A program made the position numbers and the translations under genes. 64,000 nucleotides of DNA from Valencia hispanica. Its lineage: Eukaryota; Chordata; Actinopteri; Cyprinodontiformes; Valenciidae. The stretch is from positions 7,682,501-7,746,500 of the forward strand of contig OY747705.1 of NCBI GenBank assembly GCA_963556495.2. The letters run 5' to 3'. Position 1 is the stretch's first letter, and the number at the start of each line of letters is the position of its first letter. Positions 48,946 to 64,000 of the stretch are shown here, piece after piece. Under the pieces are notes generated by a model that was given only the letters and a program-made list of their open reading frames with translations, was not told the origin of the DNA and searched no databases.

Positions 48946-50043
48946 AGGTATGAATTCAGAATGTTCTTTTAAAACCGCTGGCAGATGGCTCCAAGTTGGT
49001 CCCCAAACGATGTGCTATAACGTCATCATTTTCCAAACTGAGTCTTTAAATAAATAAAAATCCAAAAATAGATTTTTTTTAAATGAGCCAATGAGTTTAA
49101 GATGAGGTGCAATGTTTGTAAAACATGCACAGTATAAAAATAACAAAAATCTCCCAATTTTTAGTAAGGGCTATCAGCCCTAACCAGAGTCTGGCCCCGT
49201 CTTGTGTTTTGGCCTGGGGTTAGCTTTAACCAATTTCAGAAACCAGATGTAGACCAGATCATTTTTATTTTGTGTTCTAATTAGTCTTAAAGGAGGGTAG
49301 ACTTACTATTTTCCTTCATCGTAGCTGTTTGGTTTTACAATGCATTATATTGTACATTATTAGCAAAAAGATGCTTGACATATTTCTTCTGTGCTATTAT
49401 TGTGTTCCTGGCTGGAGACAAACCAACCAGTTTTACCATCTTGTTAATAACTTGCCCGGTTTTATCTTTGAGTCTTTCATCTCATGGTCCTTTCTAGATT
49501 CAGCTCAGTCCTTCTAGTTTGCATTAGATATATTGTATGACACTCAGTTTAGAAGAATGAGTTGAAAAATGCTCTTGCCTATATACGTTCAAGCTAAGAT
49601 GGGGTGTTCTTGTAAAACCCCATTTCTGTCTATGAGCTTGCATTCTATAAGATAAATTGCCCAGACTTGGTCCTAGCTGGGTTTATGAATGTTTTTCAGA
49701 GTTGTTTGTGTTTAAAGTCCGCCCGGTTGGCTCAGCTTCGGCTTTATGATGAGGCCAAACAGAAGAGAGATTCTGTTTCTCGGAAAGGGGGCGTGTCCTC
49801 ACGGCTGCTTTAAAGGGGCGTAAAATCCGCCTGGTTGTTCTTACCCCCGGCTGTGAGCTGACGTCCATCTTGCAGCGCCTCTCCCTGCAGAACACAAACG
49901 GTACAGTTTTCTTCTCCCAAAACTTTCTCTAGCTTTTATCAACAGTAGTGCATGCAGCCTGTGGCCGTGCCTCTCGATCAGATTGCGCAGTTACAACGGA
50001 GAGTTTCCCCCCTCAAACTGTTCAGGTACGGCCCTGTGTGAAA
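48946..50043. other. aldh9a1 upstream region
   Basis: No repeat family recognised. From about 49690 the DNA becomes GC-richer, with 'gggggcgtgtcc' (49787) and 'aaaggggcg' as GC-box-like motifs, marking the likely promoter and 5' UTR of aldh9a1. Confidence 0.4.
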
Positions 50044-56916
<6,873 letters not shown>

Positions 56917-57479
56917 ACTCTACAAATCTATACACAACACTACAACTGTGACTGACTACCTTCACTGCTTCCTGCAATTTTGCACCACTAAAAGGATGTA
57001 GAGTATTAACCCTCTTCTTCTTCTTTGGTAAAAGCTGAAGCAATCTGTCAATAGTGGTTGCTTCTTACAGACCTGAGCTTTCTTTCCATCAAATGTGACT
57101 CCAGCTGAGTATTGCACAACTATACTGAGATGTTCATGTGACCTCATAGGTATATATAGTCCCTGCCTGAGGCCTACAGTAATAAATGTGGTAGAGAACT
57201 GTGCCAAATGGTTATGGGATTGTGATACGGTATGCTTACCTGAAGCAAAAGGGTTTTTATCAAAATAAAACATTTCAGTGGCAAATGTCTCCTTTCATTA
57301 TTTCACAATGTAATTCATGGAAATATTTTTACATTTCTAAACTTCCGTTTTTCACCTGCTAGCTTCAGTGATTATCTTTATAAAGTTATATCTGATTATA
57401 CCAGTTTTAGTATTAAAAGGTAGCTACAGTGTCACCATTTTATGTAAATACATAAACATTAGTGCTTAGTTATCTCCAC
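56917..57479. other. aldh9a1 3' UTR and flank
   Basis: Contains AATAAA at 57181-57186 and at 57264-57269 (plus strand), the second followed by 'catttcagtggcaaatgtctcc' typical of a cleavage region. The first or second is the likely polyadenylation signal. Confidence 0.5.
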
Positions 57480-58520
57480 TTATCTGCAACATGAGGAAGA
57501 CAAATGATGATGAGGAACACCCCACCACATGTCCCCTTGATCCCATTCCCTCCCCCCTGCTACAAACCATAGCACCCATGGGTAACCCCAGCAAAACCCA
57601 TCGCTTTCAACTGGCACCTTCCCCACATTTAGAGGCTTGAGTCAGGCTGTTGCTTAAGAAACCAAACCTCGACCCTTCTCTTGTAGAAAACTAGACCAGT
57701 TTTATTATTACCATTTCTAGCCACAACCCTGGAACGAGAAGCTTTCACACAAACCATTTGTTACTAACCAACCTTGACACTAACAAGTCTGGTTTCAGAA
57801 GTGGACATTTCACAGAGAGCACCCTCCTGTCTGTGGTTGAATCTCTGCTTGGCTAGAGCAAATGGTCAATCCTCTGTTCTAATCTTGGTCTTTTGGCAGC
57901 CTTTGACACTAAATCACAACATTCTAGTTTCTTTGTGTGAACTCTGTATTTCTGGAACAGCAACTGGCTTAAATCCTGCCAGACCAGTTAAACGTTTCCT
58001 GGCAGGAGGAGGAATCCAGATCTCACCACCTCTCCACTGGTGTTCCTCAGGGCTCTGTTCTTGGCCCTCTTCTCTGTCTACACAAAGTCTCTGAGCTCTA
58101 TCATTTGCTCACATTGTTCCTCTTACCACTGCTATGCAGACAATCAGCTCTTCCTTTCTTTTCCTCCGGATGACACTATTGTGTCAGCTTGTGTTTCCAT
58201 CTGTGTCTCTAACACCTCTACTTGGATGAACGAAAAACCTCTCCAGCTGAATCTGTTCAAGACAGAAGTCCTCGTCTTTCCTGTCATCCCTTCTGTACAG
58301 CACATCTTCAGCGATTGTCCGCACAAAGCCAACAAAGAATTTGAGGGTCATTGATGACCAGCTAACCTTCAAAGAAAACAATTCTGCCATTTCTCATGCG
58401 TGCAAATGTTCTCTACAACATCCGGAAGATCAGATCTAACTTCAGGGTTTATGACACCCAACTCCTTCTGTAGGTAGTTGTCATCTCTCATCTTCTTGTG
58501 GGCTGGCTGGCGTCTTTTTG
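57480..58520 (+). mobile_element. Decayed L2-like LINE reverse transcriptase
   Basis: Broken plus-strand frames carry the expected order of reverse-transcriptase text: 'SGF.SGHFTESTLLSVVESL', a stretch around the 'FDT..HNILVS' block, 'STGVPQGSVLGP'-like DNA near 58030-58065, and 'SYHCYADNQLFLSFPPDDT', where the usual YADD has become YADN. Stops and frameshifts separate them. A different subfamily from the 45660 LINE. Confidence 0.75.
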
Positions 58521-58619
58521 ATGTGTCCCTAGTCCAACACATTTGGAATTGACTGGTCTTGCACAGAACAGTAATTCAATGTACAATGGTAAAAAAAAAA
58601 AAAACGTTTTCATATCCAG

Positions 58620-58860
58620 CTTCCACCTGCTACATGTTGTGTCCTTGGGCAAGACACTTCACCTACCTTGCCTACTGGTATTGGCCAGAGGGGCCGATGG
58701 CGTGATATGGCAGCCTCGCTTCTTTCAGTCTGCCCCAGGGGAGCTGTGGCTATAATCATGGCTTGCTTCCACCAGTGTATGAATGTGAGAGTGAATGAAT
58801 AATGGAGTTGTGCTTTGAAAGTCTTGAAAAGCGCTATATAAATGCAAGCCATTATTATAT
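58620..58860 (+). repeat. LINE/SINE 3' tail repeat
   Basis: 'gtgtccttgggcaagacacttcacc', 'gtgtatgaatgtgagagtgaatgaata' and 'gaaaagcgctatataaatgcaa' ending in ATT repeats are the standard text of a fish retroposon 3' end. Confidence 0.65.
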
Positions 58861-59283
58861 TTGAAAAATCATGTTTAGACACTGCATGCCATGGTTGAGA
58901 ACCGTACGAGTGGACTAAAAGTGGAGGAAGTTAGTTTTCATAAGTGAACCGTTAAGTTTGTCACAAAATAAAACCATCGTAATTATGGGAATTACTGATT
59001 GTGTAGGAATTGTGGGAAGTGAAAGACGAGATAAGGTGGCAAAGGAAGCAATAAGAAAAGAAATTGTTGATTTAAAGTTTAAATTATCCAAATCTAAACG
59101 CAAAAGTTTATTTAGGAGTAGAGGAAATACTTCCAAATAGGAAGTATGCAGCAAATGTGAGAACCAAAAGGAGAATATTGTTTATGGAATTATGGAGTTC
59201 TGAGGACCAGAGTTTTAGGGAAAGAAAATGTTTTGTTGTCCAGAATAATAGTTTTATTAAGAGACTTTAAAAATATTTTATTT

Positions 59284-59395
59284 CATTCAATTCAGTTTAT
59301 TTTTATAGCACCGATTCACAACAGATGTCATCTCAAGGCACATTACAAGACAAGTCATTTCAATACAATCATACAAACATTCTAGCTATTTAGCA
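59284..59395 (-). repeat. Short L2-like LINE 3' end
   Basis: 'ttcaattcagtttatttttatagcacc' and 'cacaacagatgtcatctcaaggcac' match the 3' end of the LINE at 45660, in the same orientation. Only about 110 bases remain, ending about 125 bases before the med8 start codon. Confidence 0.7.
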
Positions 59396-59519
59396 GAAGC
59401 GTGATGAACGTCTGATCCAGAAGGTGGCGGTAATGCAACAAATGGAATGAAAACGGCCATTAAAGCCCACAGAAGAACAGTTTGCTTCATTTTATCGAAC
59501 CGGACTTGGTAGCACAACA

Positions 59520-61507
59520 ATGCAGGTAACTTTTAACTCCTCACACTTTCTTCCGAGAAAATTTGGACAAAAATGTTTTATTTTTACGGTTTATTCTGCT
59601 CATACAAACATAAGTCTAACCACCGTAGTTAGCCCGGCTTGCTAGGCTATGTAGCCTGTAGCGGCACGGCTAGGCTGCTAACGGCTTGTGTCGGTCCTCC
59701 GATGTGTTTATGGAAGACTTTGCTTCCTTTTCTTCCCAGCAACGCGAGGAGAAGCAGCTGGAAGCCTCGGTGGACTCTCTCATCTCTCATGTGGCTCAGG
59801 CTAAAATAGCTCTGCAGAGTTTCATCTACAAGCTGGAGAACGAATACGAGCGCCTGACATGGTGACTATTTTCAACCGCAGTGACTGCACGGTTTTTTCC
59901 CCAGTGTTTACCTTCCTCAGTTGTTTGAGTCATTTTGGATCCTTAGAGCCTTTTAGATGTTTCTGGGCCAACACCAAGAACTCTGGGAAGAGTTGATCAT
60001 TAGGAAAGGTTTCTCTTGGCTCAGCATTCAGGCTGTATAGATCCGACCTAAAACTGGGCTAATGGTAAAACATACTGCTAATATTATGAATGGCATTTAA
60101 AGGTGACATGTTATGCCTCCTTTTTAAACAAGTTATAACAGATCTGTAATCTATACAAAACATGAAGTTCTCTGCACAAAATCCCTCTCACATAAAGTGA
60201 TCTCACCAGCTCAGTTCTAAACACTTTCAGTCCCTCTCAGAATGATCTGTTTACAAGGCTCTGTCACTTTTATGCAAATTGGCGGTTGCAGACCACGCCC
60301 ACCCAACAACTATAAAAACTTCTTCTCCTGCCAGGGTTAGTACACTCTCTGGAAAAGTGTAGAATGAGTATGCGGGGAAAAACCCCAACAATTAGTGTCA
60401 CAGCTTTGTGACATCGCTCCATCTTTGCATGCTGAACTTAACCTTCCCTTCACAGAGCAAAGATCCTTTTCAAGCATGAAATGTAAAATGTTTAACCGAC
60501 CTTTTAAATTGGTGGAGGTGAAACGTACATCCTGCCGTTCTTGTAGAATCCAACAGAAGCAGCTTTGTGTGTTGCCCTCACTCAGGCCCAATGTTCTGGA
60601 CAACTTTGGACTCCTGTCCGGTCAGCTGAACACCATCAATAAAATGCTGAAGAACGAGAAGACGCCGTCGTTTCGCAGTCAGGTCATCATCCCGCTGCTT
60701 CTGTCCCAGAAGCCAGACGATGAGCTGACGGTGAGCGTTGGCCCGTTTAACAGCTTGTCCTCTTCGAGTTTTTAAGAATCCTGTCGCTCATTACTCCCCG
60801 TCCCCCCCTCAGGTCCTCACAGAGCAGCGCGTCCCCGTGTTCAGCCACGAAATCGTCCCAGACTACCTGCGGACCAAACCTGACCCAGAGGTGGAGGAGC
60901 AGGAGAAGCAGCTGAGCGCCGAGGCGGCACGTATCGGTCCTGATGTAGCACAGGTCAGTCGGCTGTCGTCTTGAATATTTTTGTTTGTTTGTTGTTAGGA
61001 TTCGTATTTGAACGGTCGTTGTCGTTTTTTTTTTTTTTTTTTGCATTGTTTGAACAGAAACAGATCCAGGCGTTGAATAAAATGTGTTCTAACCTGCTGG
61101 AGAAGCTGAACAACCCGCGTGATGACAGAGATGCAGAAAGTGCCGGTATGTTACGCCTCTCCTTTCGTTCCCAGATGTCTCTTTTCTCTCTACATCCTGA
61201 TATTTAAAAAAACCCTAAACAGCCTTGTTAACACTTTTCCTTCTCAGCATCACGACTTAACAAGCCATCGTTTAACCCCGGAGACACCAACGCTTTGGTT
61301 GCAGCCGTTGCGTTTGGAAAAGGGCTTTCCAAATGTAGGCCTCCTGGTCCCATGGCTCCTGGACACCCAGGCCAGGGGCCAATGATGAGCGGGGGTCCAA
61401 CCCTACAGCAGGTCACTATCGGAGGTGGTGGAGGCCAGCAAGCAGGTATGGGGGGACCGGTAGCTCCACAGCAGCAAGGACAGCCGGGTAAGAGACCTGG
61501 TTTGTAG
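59520..61507 (+). CDS. med8: Mediator complex subunit 8 (6 exons seen)
   Basis: MED8 is a Mediator head-module subunit linking activators to RNA polymerase II. Exons: 59520-59525, 59740-59861, 60586-60730, 60813-60953, 61058-61145, 61248-61507, in phase for 253 codons plus stop (human 268 aa). The first coding exon holds only Met-Gln. Landmarks: [85 protein letters not shown], and [20 protein letters not shown]. The tail is Gly/Gln/Pro-rich. The 3' end is uncertain: a consensus donor (CGGGTAAGA, GT at 61488) precedes the in-frame stop by 18 bases, and the human C-terminus continues further, so a last exon may lie beyond or be missed. Same strand as aldh9a1. Confidence 0.92.
60101..60360 (+). 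repeat. Copy of the TTAA-flanked MITE in med8 intron 2
   Basis: After TTAA (60097-60100), 'aggtgacatgttatgcctcc' follows the left end of the element at 7891, continuing with 'acaagttataacag', 'tgcacaaaatccctctcacataaag' and 'cacttttatgcaaattggcggttgcagaccacgcccaccca'. The right TIR is not seen. Confidence 0.65.
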
Positions 61508-61574
61508 AGGAGCCTACAGAAAGGCTGTCGTTTTAAATGTAGTTTGCTGCATCGTGTTTGGATCGGATTGGGAT

Positions 61575-61964
61575 TAGGGATGTGTATTGGTAAAAATCTG
61601 GCGATGCCATTTGTATCACGATGCATGGGAGACGATGCGATATATTGCGATATTGCAAGACGATATCTTGTGATTTTTAAAACTGACTTTAACTGTAGAA
61701 AAACTGTCACATCATTCTAAACTCTCCAACCTGTTTCATACTTTAACACATCCAGTTTTATTACTAGATCTACTTGATCCACTGGAACGAAGAAGGTGAT
61801 AACAGCCACAAACTACCAGTCATACTTTTAATTTCCCCCAAAAATGACCATAAAAATGACCATAAAAATAAAAAAAATCAATACATTGCTTTTGAATATT
61901 GATACAATATCGTGACATAAAATATCGCGATATGTCAGTGTATCGATATTTTCTTACATCCCTA
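61575..61964. mobile_element. hAT-like MITE of the 'cgatatattgcgata' family
   Basis: TAGGGATGT at 61575-61583 and ACATCCCTA at 61956-61964 are exact 9-base inverted repeats. Between them lie cgata-rich subterminal regions ('gacgatgcgatatattgcgata' left, 'aatatcgcgatatgtcagtgtatcgatatt' right). Relatives at 44935 and 52615. Confidence 0.7.
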
Positions 61965-63497
61965 GTTTGGATATTGCGATCATGTCTGCATCGTTGCTTT
62001 AAACGGGTCAGTGGGTTTACATACACTCATCATCCACGTCACAGAAATGTAGACTTTTGATCATCTGTTTTGACCTCCTCCTTATGTTTGTTAAAATTAG
62101 TCCTGCGTCTTCATTATTCCTTTTTGTCAACGTGCGAAGCTGACGCTCATCATGATGCTGCCACCTCCATGCCTAACAGCTGCGACAGCGTCCATTCATT
62201 TGAAGGGTTTTTCTTGACCTCCTCCAGACATTCTCCTCGTTGTTGCAGCCAGATAGCTTCGTGTTTGTCCCATCTGACTGAAAGAAGACCTTTGGCATGC
62301 CCATCTGGGCCGCCGTTAATACCAGTTCACCCTGAAGGGGTTGAGCTGATCACCATCTCAGTCCACGATGATGTGTCACTAGCTTGTCTGTGTTCAAGCA
62401 GTTTCTATATGGCTTAGAAAGTTCTTCTCAAACATCCTAACTACAGATAGACTGGGCGATATTTACCTCTTTTTTTTCCTTGTGTATTTGGATGAGCCGA
62501 TATACCTCTTTAGTGGAGCCTATTTAAAGTCAGGCACATCCGCTTTTGTTCACTATGTAATGTGAATCAAAATTAGCTAAAAAAAATGATTTATTTAGAC
62601 AAAAGACTGCAGTTTAGATTGTACAGTTAGTTTCCCCTATAAATCTAACGTTACCAGTCAAAAGAAATCAGAAATCACTGAGGATAATTGAACAGTCCTT
62701 TGATGTGCAACATGAAAGAATTCTTTTGATTTTGTATGATCTGATTATGCTAATGCGGTTTGTAATTTTTGAGCAAATTGTGTGAACAAAAAAACCCAAA
62801 ATACCAGTTAATAGTTTGGTACACTTTTATTCTAAATACATAAGTATAATTGTTCAAATCTTTCTAGAATCTTTATTATAGACTGAATTGAAGATGGATG
62901 TGCTACAAAAATACCAACAATAACCGTTTTTCCCGTTTAGTAAATTCTGTCTTGACGGATCAACAAAAGTCAAATCCACTATTTCTTTTTATTTACTTGT
63001 TTTGTAGATTTATTACTTGGTCAGTTTATTGATTTGTTTGATCAGCTTTGGTTAAATGTTTGACTTTAATACTCTGCTGTGCACAAAATTAAGATTCAAG
63101 AGTTGGTTAAATTCAGTGTTTAATTCAGCTTCGGAAATGTTGTGAATCCAATGTAGTAGTATTAGTGGGACATTTTAGCAGCTAACAAGGAAAATACAAA
63201 AAAAACAACAACAAAAAAAACCTTCAGGTGATATGAAAATTGATCCAAAACAACAACATACATCAGCCATAAGTGAACAGGGCCTCTACGCATCTGGCAT
63301 AGAAAAACTGTTATGGGACAATCTGTAAACCTGACTATTATTATTACTACTTTTATCTGAGCGCTCAGTCTGGGTCAGATGACTGAACATAGCTGGGGCT
63401 TCCAGCAGAAAAATGATTCCTAACCGACACCCAAACTGGTTTTATACGAATAAAGAGACTTAAGTTTATGTAATGGCCTTAACTTTAGCCTCATTAA
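61965..63497. other. Downstream of med8
   Basis: No gene seen. At about 62140-62330 'catcatgatgctgccacctccatgcctaaca' and 'cttcgtgtttgtcccatctgactga' resemble a reverse-oriented Tc1-like fragment. The remainder is AT-rich and unrecognised. A last med8 exon was looked for and not found. Confidence 0.4.
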
Positions 63498-63526
63498 AGG
63501 AGATATACTATGCCTCTTTATAAACA
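63498..63526 (+). repeat. Terminal fragment of the TTAA MITE
   Basis: TTAA (63494-63497) followed by 'aggagatatactatgcctc' and 'tttataaacaa', cut off by the retroposon tail that begins at 63527. Confidence 0.55.
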
Positions 63527-64000
63527 AGATAAGATAAGAGATACTTTAATAATCCCCGTGGGGAAATTAAGTTTCGGTACAACCAATCCAAGATCTTACA
63601 AACATTAACACAATACAGGATTTGGAAGACCGTGGTAGCAGCCGGCTTTACCAGCGCCCCTTTTAGCACATAGAAATGATTCATAATAGGTGGGGGGGTG
63701 AACAGGGAGCCGAGCCGAAGTGCTGAAAAAACCACTGCAAAAACATATAAGCACATGTATCGGTCATAACATATGAGAACACAAATGGGACGGGGGGAGG
63801 TTCGGGAACCCTCCGTACAGAAAAACCGGTCGCGGCCATCCAAAGCACGCGCCCATCATTTCGCTGTCTGAAGAGTGGGCAGGAGTCTTAGGGTACCGCG
63901 AGCATGTTGAAATCCAGGAGCGCGTGCATGTCTGTAGCTGTGGCGTGAGCGTGCGTGCATGTATGTGTGCATTAATGTGAGACAATGAAACTCCTCTCAG
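63527..64000 (-). mobile_element. LINE-like 3' region, runs off the window
   Basis: 'gataagataagagatactttaataatcccc' followed by 'gtggggaaattaag' is the usual start of a fish LINE 3' end in reverse orientation, tail first. GC-richer sequence follows (63690-63960). Minus-strand frames to the window end show no recognisable domain. Confidence 0.5.

Overview
The window is vertebrate nuclear DNA, almost certainly from a teleost fish and probably a percomorph (the exact species cannot be read from the sequence). The signs are split genes with GT-AG introns whose products match human proteins closely, and an AT-rich background full of fish-type DNA transposons, MITEs, L2-like LINE tails and long microsatellites. 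There is nothing bacterial or viral, and no CRISPR array. Exon boundaries were worked out by hand from splice sites, reading phase and remembered human orthologues. Six of the seven gene models close with consistent phase across all exons; the C-terminus of med8 is uncertain.

Layout from left to right. 1-7.2 kb has no gene: Tc1/mariner remnants, a dead DD38E Tc1-like copy, and a 1.4 kb terminal-inverted-repeat element carrying a nested LINE. 7.5-14.8 kb is cpt2 (+, 5 exons). 16.3-19.2 kb is magoh (-, 5 exons). 19.86-21.5 kb is an intronless, intact aatf (+), head-to-head with magoh. 25.2-32.7 kb is uck2 (-, 7 exons). 34.0-35.5 kb holds a second DD38E Tc1-like copy. 36.8-41.5 kb is tmco1 (+, 7 exons). 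41.5-49.9 kb is a transposon graveyard. 50.0-56.9 kb is aldh9a1 (+, 11 exons), whose intron 8 is almost filled by an element with arms of about 300 bp in inverted orientation. 59.5-61.5 kb is med8 (+, 6 exons seen). The rest is repeats.

The genes are housekeeping. cpt2 (mitochondrial acyl transfer from carnitine) and aldh9a1 (carnitine biosynthesis) share a pathway. magoh (exon junction complex), aatf (small-subunit processome/transcription) and med8 (Mediator) act in gene expression. uck2 is pyrimidine salvage, and tmco1 is an ER membrane calcium/insertase protein. uck2-tmco1-aldh9a1 matches a human 1q24 neighbourhood and cpt2-magoh a human 1p32 one. aatf is on human chromosome 17 and has many introns there, so the single-exon copy here looks like a functional retrogene.

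I found no convincing new multi-gene system. The most interesting signals are the intronless aatf sharing an upstream region with magoh, two foldback elements with pre-miRNA-sized central hairpins either side of magoh/aatf, the long inverted repeat in aldh9a1 intron 8, and the TIR element with a cluster of short palindromes.
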